From Fredinandcohnia quinoae (lineage in GTDB: Bacteria > Bacillota > Bacilli > Bacillales > Bacillaceae_L), in contig NZ_JAKTTI010000017.1 of NCBI RefSeq assembly GCF_022427965.1, forward strand, positions 24,490-88,489: 64,000 nucleotides of DNA, given 5' to 3'. Of the stretch, positions 18,628 through 26,241 are shown one piece after another. Numbering within the stretch: the stretch's first letter is position 1; each line of letters begins with the position of its first letter. The translations under genes and the position numbers were made by a program. The notes beneath the pieces are model-generated. The model did not search any database. It was not told the DNA's origin and saw only the letters and a list, made by a program, of their open reading frames with translations.

Positions 18628-18679
18628 TGCAATTTCCAGCTCCTTCCTCTTAAATTCCCTCTTTAAAACACAGCAAGGC

Positions 18680-19519
18680 TTACCATGATTTCTCTAAAAT
18701 AATGATTGTTGCATTATCCTGATGCTTAAGTCCTTTACCATCGATTCGATTAATAATTTCTTCCGCTGCTTCAATTGGCAACATGGGCTTTTCTAAGATT
18801 TCACATAGCTCCAGCTCTGTTAGGCTGTTATAAACACCATCCGTGCACAGAACAATCTTATCCCCTTTTTTCAAAGAAAGCGGTTCTCCAATTTCCATAC
18901 TTTTAAACCCTTCAAATCCTAAATAATTAATAAGTCTTTTTCTCTGTGGATTTTCCATTGCCTGCTGTTTCGTAATTTGTCCTGATAAATATTGCTCCTC
19001 TAGTAAAGAACCTAACGTATGCTTCTCATTAACATTGACTAGATGCCCATTTCGATATAAAGCAATAATACTATCGCCCACCGCTCCCCAATGTAGATAA
19101 TTATGAGAAATGGCGGCACAGGCTAAGGTTGTCCCCCCACTTGCTCCACTTAGGGATTTCAATATTTCTTGATTACTTTGATGTGCAGCACGTGAGAAAA
19201 AGTCATGAAGCTTAATAAAGCGGTCAAGCTTCATAAATTCCCTTACAAAGGTTGTTACAGCCAGGGTACTTGCCATTCTTCCATTTGCTAATCCACTAAT
19301 GCCATCGGCAACAACTGCAAGGGTATGCCCTTCCGATATGACTGTTGAAAAATAATCATCCTGTTCTTCCCTTTTTCCAATTGTTTGTCCATTTCCTATT
19401 AAAATTTCATCCACTTCCTGTGGAGTTTGTACAATGCGCCGGGCATACAATAAGATAAAAATAAGACATACAAGGCATAATAAAATGATATAGGGGCTAA
19501 AAGTTTGGTCAGCAAACAT
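18680..19519 (-). CDS. PP2C-type Ser/Thr protein phosphatase, membrane-anchored
   Basis: The 279-residue protein starts with a single membrane helix (8-26), followed by a complete bacterial PP2C domain: EEQDDYF near 51, VADGISGLANG at 70-80, SGGTTLACAAI, WGAVGDSIIALYRNG, LCTDGVYNSL and HQDNATIIIL at the end. All metal-binding Asp residues appear present, unlike in the next gene. It should remove phosphate from Ser/Thr of the partners modified by the kinase encoded at 26.2-27.2 kb. In type VI secretion loci PppA opposes PpkA in this way. AGGAGG precedes the ATG by 11 bases. It sits between the FHA genes and the degenerate PP2C gene. Confidence 0.85.
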   Translation of the reverse strand: MFADQTFSPYIILLCLVCLIFILLYARRIVQTPQEVDEILIGNGQTIGKREEQDDYFSTVISEGHTLAVVADGISGLANGRMASTLAVTTFVREFMKLDRFIKLHDFFSRAAHQSNQEILKSLSGASGGTTLACAAISHNYLHWGAVGDSIIALYRNGHLVNVNEKHTLGSLLEEQYLSGQITKQQAMENPQRKRLINYLGFEGFKSMEIGEPLSLKKGDKIVLCTDGVYNSLTELELCEILEKPMLPIEAAEEIINRIDGKGLKHQDNATIIILEKSW

Positions 19520-19524
19520 TTATT

Positions 19525-20061
19525 TTACGCCTCCTGATGCTGAAGTTGATGATGTTCCCACTCAAAGTGAACGCCACAAAGCGGCAAGAAAATGAACTTG
19601 CTTCGCCCTAGCTGTATGACATCATAACCTTGGAGTTCTACAGGAGAATAGACAGCTTCATTATTGTGATAGGCAAGTCCTGATGCATCACCAGGTAATA
19701 GATAAAAATTTCGTTGCTTCGGATCATACACAATTACCGCATGATTACGCCTAGAAATTGTATTGTCACCTAGAATACGAATATGCATTTCATCAGATCG
19801 ACCAATGAAATTTTTCTCCGCATAAATTTTAAAATCTTGTCCAAGTGGTGGTCCTTCAATACAAACCAACCAGCCTGTTACTGGCTCTACACCTTCTGTT
19901 TCACCTAAATATGGCATTGTTTTATCATCATCACTTGGTTGAATCACTCGATTATTGCTAGGATTAATCGTTGTTTCAACTGCTACATTGCAGTACGGAC
20001 ACAGACTTCCATGCCTTCTCGAACTAAACATATGACCATTTTTGCAGCGTGTTAAACTCAT
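19525..20061 (-). CDS. FHA-domain protein with N-terminal zinc-ribbon-like motif
   Basis: The 178-residue cytosolic protein begins with CKNGHMF...SLCPYC, a likely small zinc ribbon (residues 5-24). The FHA domain spans about residues 70-165: FIGRSDEMHIRILGDNTISR carries the GR and SR motifs, RNHAVIVYD follows, and a degenerate SG-x-x-x-N motif comes after. FHA domains bind phosphothreonine peptides, so it probably reads the output of the kinase in this locus. The start is ATG 20061, with AAGGG eight bases before it; a GTG nine bases upstream is in frame but overlaps that site. It lies five bases upstream of the PP2C gene. Confidence 0.82.
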   Translation of the reverse strand: MSLTRCKNGHMFSSRRHGSLCPYCNVAVETTINPSNNRVIQPSDDDKTMPYLGETEGVEPVTGWLVCIEGPPLGQDFKIYAEKNFIGRSDEMHIRILGDNTISRRNHAVIVYDPKQRNFYLLPGDASGLAYHNNEAVYSPVELQGYDVIQLGRSKFIFLPLCGVHFEWEHHQLQHQEA

Positions 20062-20099
20062 TTTTATCACCCTTCCCTAAATTTCCTATTAAGTGTCAT

Positions 20100-20663
20100 T
20101 CATTTTACTAAAATACGTGTATTTGCCAGGAATATCATGTCACCAAAGTGAAGTTCACTTGGGTTATCACTCTGTAATTTTTGTGGGGAACGTTCACCCA
20201 GCTTTCTTAAGCCCACCCCATTTTCAGACTCTAAATCCTCAATGAACCAGCTTCCTGAAGAAAAGTTTAGGACTGCGTGTTCTTTACTAATGAGTGAAGC
20301 ATAATCAACATCTGATAAATCGATATCTACCTCATGGTCTGGGGAGCTTTTTCCAATTAGCATCGAAGGAATACCCTGGATATACCATTCCTTCAAGCTC
20401 TCACCTTCATGATCTAACAACACAAGCTTATTAATTTTTGTATCGTTGAACTCTTCATTTGGATCTTTCTTCGTTTTAACAATCAGCAGCCACACAAGTG
20501 TGATGACTAGCATAATGGCTACAAGAATTTTTAGTAGTAATTGAGAATTAATGAAATATGTATAAATAAGAGCAAAGATGATTGTTATAACGATGAGGCT
20601 ATCAATCACAATGATTGCTTTAGGTTTGTTCTCTTTTTCATGCGAAGAATCATCTACCTTCAC
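20100..20663 (-). CDS. Membrane protein with C-terminal FHA domain
   Basis: The 187-residue protein has two adjacent membrane helices (about residues 17-56), then a cytosolic FHA domain with IGKSSPDHEVDIDL, SLISKEHAVLNFSSG and IEDLESENGVGLR. These match the GR-x-x, S-x-x-H and S-x-NG motifs, with Lys in place of Arg at the first. It would hold a phosphothreonine-reading domain at the membrane. GTG 20663 has GGAGGGT six to seven bases upstream and is preferred. An ATG at 20678, next to the stop of the J-domain gene, would add five residues but lacks a binding site. It lies between the J-domain and zinc-ribbon FHA genes. Confidence 0.8.
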   Translation of the reverse strand: MKVDDSSHEKENKPKAIIVIDSLIVITIIFALIYTYFINSQLLLKILVAIMLVITLVWLLIVKTKKDPNEEFNDTKINKLVLLDHEGESLKEWYIQGIPSMLIGKSSPDHEVDIDLSDVDYASLISKEHAVLNFSSGSWFIEDLESENGVGLRKLGERSPQKLQSDNPSELHFGDMIFLANTRILVK

Positions 20664-20678
20664 TACCCAACCCTCCAT

Positions 20679-21104
20679 TTATCTTCTGCCAAAGTATTGA
20701 TTAAACATTTCCGATGTATCCAATGGATTTTTCTTTTGTTGCTCTCCCTTTTTTCGTGTTGATTCTTTCGTTTTTGGATTAAAGCCAAAAAACTGCTCAA
20801 AGGTTTGATGGACTGCTGCAGGGTCAAATCCATGATTACTCATTTCTCCATTTGCATGTTTTGATTGAGTATCACCATTTGGAGCATGCTGCTTAATTCC
20901 TTGTTTCGCGTCGTACTTTTCTCTTAATGTAGTTGAATATAGCGTTTCATAAGCTATTTTGATTGCTTTAAAACGACTCTCTGCATCTGGATCCCCATGA
21001 TTTACATCTGGATGATATTTCTTTGCTAATCGCCTGTAAGCATTTTTTACCTCATCCCTTGTTGCACTAGGTTCAATCCCTAATTGATCATAATAATTAT
21101 TCAT
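20679..21104 (-). CDS. J-domain (DnaJ-like) co-chaperone, short
   Basis: Residues 3-66 form a full J domain: YYDQLGIEPSATRDEVKNAY, then RRLAKKYHPDVN with the essential HPD, then FKAIKIAYETLYSTTLREKY. The remaining 75 residues are polar and low in complexity, with no zinc-finger or client-binding domain, so it is a specialised type III J protein. It should stimulate the ATPase of an Hsp70, most obviously the Hsp70-like protein made by the same operon. AAGGAT precedes the ATG by about nine bases. A hairpin in the upstream spacer separates it from the tube-like gene. Confidence 0.88.
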   Translation of the reverse strand: MNNYYDQLGIEPSATRDEVKNAYRRLAKKYHPDVNHGDPDAESRFKAIKIAYETLYSTTLREKYDAKQGIKQHAPNGDTQSKHANGEMSNHGFDPAAVHQTFEQFFGFNPKTKESTRKKGEQQKKNPLDTSEMFNQYFGRR

Positions 21105-21160
21105 CAGCTCAAATCCTTGTAATTTTTAGTGAAGTGGTTTATCTATTTTTAATACGAACA

Positions 21161-21183
21161 ATAAGAGGCGGAAAGCCTCTTAT
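21161..21183 (-). other. Intercistronic hairpin after the tube-like gene
   Basis: ATAAGAGGC and GCCTCTTAT form a perfect 9-bp stem with a 5-nt loop, starting 15 nt after the stop of the tube-like gene. It lacks a clear T-run on the minus strand. It may be a weak attenuator or 3' stabiliser that lets the upstream two genes be made in excess of the rest. Confidence 0.55.
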
Positions 21184-21198
21184 CGTCCTGTAAAAAAA

Positions 21199-21624
21199 TT
21201 ATTGGAAGTTTCCGTCGATGACCACTTCGTCTGTCTTGTCTTTTTTCTGTTTAATTAATAATTCGAAGCTTCCTACGCCTTGGGAATCTCCAAAAATCTC
21301 ACTGTAATCCACAACAAATGCATGTGGTAAAGTAAATTTACGCACAATTTGTCCAGCTGCTTCTACTTCTAATGTAACTTCACGATAAGCCTCAAGCTTC
21401 TCTGCTGGAACAGTAGACCATTCAGCAAGCTTAATTGTGTCATCTGCTCCATCTTCAGTAGTTGCAGTTAGGATTTTACCTTTAATTTTGAGTGTTGCAC
21501 CCACATCTGTTGAACGTGCATTTGTATCATCTGGTGTATCAGTGCCAAACACTGCCTCCTCAATATTTCTAACTCCTAACTCAATTGTTTCTCCTGCTCC
21601 TTCTACCCTAAGCCTAAATCCCAT
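21199..21624 (-). CDS. Small beta-rich protein, tail-tube/Hcp-like
   Basis: The 141-residue soluble protein runs MGFRLRVEGAGETIELG at the start, STDVGATLKIKGKIL in the middle and LPHAFVVDYSEIF followed by VGSFELLIKQKKDK at the end. A closing strand pattern A-x-V-x-x-Y-x-E-x-F then G-x-F-x-L-x-I is typical of Hcp and phage tail tube proteins, as is the size. Homology is inferred at fold level only. The frame extends 33 codons upstream, but AAAGGAGGA sits directly before ATG 21624, one of the best ribosome sites of the operon, fitting a product made in many copies. The sheath-like gene lies just upstream. Confidence 0.65.
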   Translation of the reverse strand: MGFRLRVEGAGETIELGVRNIEEAVFGTDTPDDTNARSTDVGATLKIKGKILTATTEDGADDTIKLAEWSTVPAEKLEAYREVTLEVEAAGQIVRKFTLPHAFVVDYSEIFGDSQGVGSFELLIKQKKDKTDEVVIDGNFQ

Positions 21625-21773
21625 ACAAAAATCCTCCTTTTGTTTATTGATACTTTTCACAGGCATTTTTTGCTTGTGATATTTATGTTGAAAAGCATGG
21701 CGTAATAACCTTGCCTTTAACAACTGATAATAATAAGTCTACTTACGAATCCATTTCATATGAATCTATGAAG

Positions 21774-23975
21774 TTATGCTTTGACTGCAGTTGTCCCTTT
21801 TGTAATCGTAACTTCAAGGTTTTTCACATTGCCATTGAAGACAATATCGATATGGCACAGATTATTACGCTCATCAATGGTATAACTAATATCATCTCCG
21901 TCCTGAAGAACTGAGTTCACAAATTCCTTGGATTTCAACCATTTGCTCTTTTGACTGCTAGGATTATTACTAAAGAACTTCACGATATTGTCATGCTTGA
22001 AATCACCTGTTTGAAAGCGAAGGATACGCTCTATATAAGTACTAACAAGCGTCTTGTAAATTGAATCAAAGCCTACACCATCATCGATTGAGGATGATAA
22101 ACTTCTAGCCTTATAGACCGAAATACGAGTAACATCCTTTTTGTCAACTTGGGCATTATCAGATGAAAAGATAAAACCAAAGCTTCTTTGATTAATAGAA
22201 TCTTTGATCGTGTTTGTGAATCCAGAAATCTCTTTCGCCATCGTTGTCGTTGCATGTAAACTATGATCCTCTGCTTCAATGTCAAAGCGTACACCAGGAT
22301 ACTCTCTCGTTACACTGCGGAATTTCTTCTTCAAATATTCCGGACACTGGTAAGCCGCAACAATTCCTGCTGCTATGTAAGAGGCTTCCACATAGACCCC
22401 TTCAATCCAAAGCTTCAAGATATCTTCCTTCTCTTTTGATAATTGAACACCATTTTCAGTCTGTTTCATTCGACTATCGAGAATGACACCTGACTTGTCC
22501 TTTGGAATAATGGTGAAATTCGGTAAGCAAGGGACAGCAAATTCACTATAGTCCTTTCTCAGAAGGACTGCACATTTGTCAATGAAGCGGTCTACACCTG
22601 TCGTTGAAATACTGTTAAATGTTGTTTCATCACCAGATTCAAAGCTGAAGAACAACTGTACTCGATAATTCTTCGCAACCTGTAGAAGCATAGATAGGGA
22701 CTCCATTCGATTGCTGTCTTTTTTTACAGATACTTCATTCCCTTTGAAGCGCTGCCTTCTAATTGGTGCCTTTCCATTTGTCTCCCATTCGATGACTGGA
22801 ACAATACCAAACCAAACTGTATCAGTGAAGTCATTTTTGGCATTGACGGTATTTAAATACGCTTCTAGTCTAGAAATATTGCTGCTTTTGACTAACATAT
22901 CCAATCTCGTATTTAATACTAATAAACTAGGCTGCATTCCTCGGTTTTTCGTATCGTATTGATCAAAAAACAGTTTAACACCGAGAATTTTTTCCACGAG
23001 TGGCTTCACTGTTTTTACAAAGTCATCCTTTGCATTCTTATAAAATTCCAAATAGGTGTTGTAGTTCTGTACTTCTACTTCAACATCAACTTCATTTCTT
23101 ACAGCTGGAAGTGGTGAAAAGGTTCGTACAACTAGATCCTTAACATATGAGGAAGGTGTTTCTGTAATTGCTTCATAATCTTCCTCAAATACAGTCTCTA
23201 ATCTCATTTGGCTATTTTCATCTAGTGCTAGTAATTCCTTGCTTTCTTCCTTTGGTGCTTCAATGATTTTCAACTCACCGTCATCACCAATTGACAGAAT
23301 TCCGATCTGTAATTCCTCTGCTTCCTCACCGTTCTGGGAAGCACCTAGTAATAGTCTTGTCTTTATATCCTCTATTGCCAATGGAAGCATCGCCATTACA
23401 TTGTTGTAATTTTGACTCGCCTCTTCAAATTTCATATTTAATTTATCGCCAATGTCTAGTTGTTTTGGATCGCCTTCGTCCAACTTTTCATACTCATCAT
23501 GCAAATAGTGGATCTCTTTTCGAACTTGGCGTATATCTTCCATCACCTTTTTAGGTGAAATCATATCAAGTAAATTTTCAAATTTAAAGTCTACATTTGC
23601 AATTCCTTGGCTTCTTTTCGTATCGATAAGTGTAAATAACATTTTTAAGAAATCATTGTTTTGATCAATTTTTATTGCTGAGATTAAATCATCAGATATG
23701 CCTTCTGGTTTTTTTAATGTGTAAATGACCTTTTGATTAGCAGCATTGTAGAAGGAATAAACAGTCGGTGAAAACTTAGTCAAAAACTCATCAAAGCTTT
23801 TTACTAGTAAATACTGATTGATCTCCTTAATTTTATCGTCACTTAAACTATCAATGCCCTTCACATCCCCTACAAGCGTAAGTAAATCTAACTTTTCAGG
23901 ATTAATTTCTTCAAATAGCATTGTTCTGTTTGTTTGATAGATAATATCCATAAATTTTGGCCATACAATTTGCAA
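21774..23975 (-). CDS. 733-aa protein resembling a contractile sheath subunit (TssC-like C-terminal half)
   Basis: The protein is large, soluble and acidic. The first 260 residues are helical with a charged linker. From residue 290 the order matches sheath proteins: DTVWFGIVPVIEWE, an alpha/beta core, WIEGVYVEASYIAAGIVAAY, then a helix TLVSTYIERILRFQTGDF, a linker, and two closing strands HIDIVFNGNVKNLEVTITKG. In TssC this helix-linker-strand tail forms the inter-subunit handshake. Homology is inferred. It is the first gene of the minus-strand operon, before the tube-like gene. The first recognised start is TTG 23975, but the best binding site (AGAGGAGG, 24000-24007) is 24 nt upstream, so the start is uncertain. 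Confidence 0.6.
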   Translation of the reverse strand: MQIVWPKFMDIIYQTNRTMLFEEINPEKLDLLTLVGDVKGIDSLSDDKIKEINQYLLVKSFDEFLTKFSPTVYSFYNAANQKVIYTLKKPEGISDDLISAIKIDQNNDFLKMLFTLIDTKRSQGIANVDFKFENLLDMISPKKVMEDIRQVRKEIHYLHDEYEKLDEGDPKQLDIGDKLNMKFEEASQNYNNVMAMLPLAIEDIKTRLLLGASQNGEEAEELQIGILSIGDDGELKIIEAPKEESKELLALDENSQMRLETVFEEDYEAITETPSSYVKDLVVRTFSPLPAVRNEVDVEVEVQNYNTYLEFYKNAKDDFVKTVKPLVEKILGVKLFFDQYDTKNRGMQPSLLVLNTRLDMLVKSSNISRLEAYLNTVNAKNDFTDTVWFGIVPVIEWETNGKAPIRRQRFKGNEVSVKKDSNRMESLSMLLQVAKNYRVQLFFSFESGDETTFNSISTTGVDRFIDKCAVLLRKDYSEFAVPCLPNFTIIPKDKSGVILDSRMKQTENGVQLSKEKEDILKLWIEGVYVEASYIAAGIVAAYQCPEYLKKKFRSVTREYPGVRFDIEAEDHSLHATTTMAKEISGFTNTIKDSINQRSFGFIFSSDNAQVDKKDVTRISVYKARSLSSSIDDGVGFDSIYKTLVSTYIERILRFQTGDFKHDNIVKFFSNNPSSQKSKWLKSKEFVNSVLQDGDDISYTIDERNNLCHIDIVFNGNVKNLEVTITKGTTAVKA

Positions 23976-24099
23976 AATGGCTGCAAATGATAATGGCTTC
24001 CTCCTCTCAATGTATTAATAATCTCTAATAACTTTTTACCTATTCCCCTTTTTTCCATAAAAGTTATAAATTGTAGTCTTTGTAGTATCCTGCAATTGT

Positions 24100-24126
24100 A
24101 TTATACAGAAGAATTTAAAAATTCAA
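24100..24126 (-). promoter_or_regulatory. Possible SigA promoter of the island operon
   Basis: On the minus strand TTGAAT (24121-24126) and a perfect TATAAT (24100-24105) are separated by 15 bp, a short spacer. It would give a 5' UTR of about 115 nt before TTG 23975. The rest of the 300-bp divergent region to the vWA gene shows no clear operator. Confidence 0.4.
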
Positions 24127-24286
24127 CTACATAATTCCAAAAATTGAGAAAAAAGTACCATAAGTTTCTAATTTTGATACTTTCCTACCATATTCAACAT
24201 TTTTCAAGGATTTTTGCATTTCGTCACGAAGTATTTATGTAAATTAAAAAACAGATGAAACTTTTCAAAAAAAGGTGGGTTGGATT

Positions 24287-26077
24287 ATGAGTAAAATAAA
24301 TCAGATTGTGAAAAGGTTGCTAATTCCATTCATTATAATTGCGCTCTCTATCAGTCCTATTGGTGCTTCAAATATCTTTGCAAGTGTGCCACCAGAGGCG
24401 GAAGTTGTCTTTGTTATCGATACTAGCTTCTCAATGAAGACAAATGATAAAGAGAGAATTACGAACGAAGTACTAAATATGTTCATAGATTTAAATGAGG
24501 ATTCGAAAACGAAGGTTGGATTTGTCTTCTACAATGATAAAATAGTTGCTTCACAACCGTTAACATCGCTCGAATCATTGACAAACAAATCACGATTGAA
24601 GGAAAAATTAAATACGATTCCCCAAACGGGTTATACAGACCTTGGTCTAGGATTAAAAAATGGCCAAGAGTTACTTGTGAGTAGCAATCATGACCAAACT
24701 AGCAAAACTATCATTTTATTAACCGATGGGGAAATTGATTTGCCTCCCCATTCTGAACGAACGAAGGCAGAATCTGAAAGTGATATTACCGAAGTAATTA
24801 AAAAAGCTCAACAAGAAAATCACACGATCCATACTGTCGGTTTGAGTAGTGGTGGGATTATGAATGAAAAGCAGTTGAAGCATATTGCTGTAGAAACTGG
24901 GGGATCCACATTTTTTGCACAAAAGGCAGAGGCACTCCCTGAAATATTTCAAACAATTTTTGCAGGACTAGGTCAATCGACGATCTTTCCAATCGCATCA
25001 GTTACTGCCAACGGAAAGGAACAAGAGGTTAAGATTGATATCCCATTTGGAATATCAGAAGGATCTGTCGTATTACTTTCACAGCAGCCAATTGGTGAAG
25101 CCATTATCTATGGAGACACTACTGTCAGCAAGCAACATCAATCAAAACATTACACAATTTTGAATATGAAACAAATCAAAGAACAATCTTTATTTTTGAA
25201 TTTTAAAGCTGTCTCAGGAGATATGGTAACGGTAAGCTTTCTTGGTAATCAGCCGTTTACTGCCGCACTTGAACTGCCAGAAGAGAAAATAGTGAAGGAT
25301 GAACCAATTGTCATTCGTTCCAAGCTCATCAGCAAAGACACTAGCACACCTTCAGAGCTCTCATCAAGCCTTGTTGGCGAACTTGTTGTTAAGCATTTGA
25401 TAACAGGGACCGAATTACGATTTCCGATGAAGAATACAGGAGCTTATTTTGAGCTTGAACAAGAATTTACAACACTTGGTAATTATGAGGCAAAAGCACT
25501 AATAACGGGGCCGAGCTTTCAAGCTGAAACTGAAAGTATGTCCTTTGAACTAATTAATTCACAACCAATCCTATCAAAATCAGAACCTATTACGAAAAAA
25601 AAATCGAATCCAATCTATTTAATAGTAGGAATTGCTGCTTTTTTCATATGTATTGCATTAATAACTCTATGGTTAACTAGGAGAAGTTATTCATTTATTG
25701 GCCGATTGGAGGGGGTCTATCGTCAGACAGAAGGGAAAATGATTCCTTCAAAAAAACATTGGCCACTCGCAGCCTTTAACAATCAAAAACAAGTCACATT
25801 ATCAGAGTTATTTTCACGGCTGGATATTCACGACAAAGTTCCAGGTGCAGAACAAATCTACTTTCAAGCAGGTAAAAATGGTGTTCTATTCATGAAACAC
25901 ACCACGAGATGTATCATTCTAAAAGGCGGAACCACCATTCCTAGAAATCAAAAAGTAATCATCCGAAATAACGAGAAATTATTTATCACATTTGAAGATG
26001 GCGAAATGGAAGTAGAGCTGCTTTATAAAGCAACAGAACAATATGAAACGATCGAAGCATACTCTTATACGAGTTGA
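24287..26077 (+). CDS. Secreted/membrane vWA-domain protein
   Basis: The 596-residue protein has a signal peptide (about 1-32), then a vWA domain with a complete MIDAS: VFVIDTSFSMK near 45, the Thr in TDLGLGLKNG near 115, and ILLTDGEID near 145. A beta-rich region follows, then a membrane helix (about 442-462) and a cytosolic tail of about 130 residues ending in short strands (RCIILKGGTTIPRNQKVIIR) that could be a degenerate FHA-like fold. It would sense or bind something outside and signal inside. ATG 24287 is chosen because AAAGGTGG lies seven to eight bases before it. It is divergent from the sheath-like gene and convergent with the kinase gene. Confidence 0.85.
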   Translation: MSKINQIVKRLLIPFIIIALSISPIGASNIFASVPPEAEVVFVIDTSFSMKTNDKERITNEVLNMFIDLNEDSKTKVGFVFYNDKIVASQPLTSLESLTNKSRLKEKLNTIPQTGYTDLGLGLKNGQELLVSSNHDQTSKTIILLTDGEIDLPPHSERTKAESESDITEVIKKAQQENHTIHTVGLSSGGIMNEKQLKHIAVETGGSTFFAQKAEALPEIFQTIFAGLGQSTIFPIASVTANGKEQEVKIDIPFGISEGSVVLLSQQPIGEAIIYGDTTVSKQHQSKHYTILNMKQIKEQSLFLNFKAVSGDMVTVSFLGNQPFTAALELPEEKIVKDEPIVIRSKLISKDTSTPSELSSSLVGELVVKHLITGTELRFPMKNTGAYFELEQEFTTLGNYEAKALITGPSFQAETESMSFELINSQPILSKSEPITKKKSNPIYLIVGIAAFFICIALITLWLTRRSYSFIGRLEGVYRQTEGKMIPSKKHWPLAAFNNQKQVTLSELFSRLDIHDKVPGAEQIYFQAGKNGVLFMKHTTRCIILKGGTTIPRNQKVIIRNNEKLFITFEDGEMEVELLYKATEQYETIEAYSYTS

Positions 26078-26083
26078 AATGAA

Positions 26084-26204
26084 GAAAAGCGCAAGCGCCT
26101 TGTCCAGGCCCGACAAGCAAATGTTCTGATGCAAAAAAGTCGCTCTTTGACTTTTCTTGCATCAGGTTATTTGACCTCGAGGGCCTAGGCGCTCGAGCTA
26201 GACA
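26084..26204. repeat. Dispersed palindromic repeat element of Bacillus type
   Basis: This 121-bp GC-rich insert lies between two convergent genes. AGCGCCT and AGGCCC near its left end pair with GGGCCT and AGGCGCT near its right end, and TGATGCAAAAAAGTC pairs with GACTTTTcTTGCATCA inside. I recall elements beginning GAAAAGCG-AAGCGCC and ending CGAGCTAGAC in many copies in Bacillaceae genomes. Only one copy is in the window, so its repeat nature is from memory. Confidence 0.65.
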
Positions 26205-26241
26205 TTTATCAGTAAAATTATATACTCATCCGGTCCCGATG

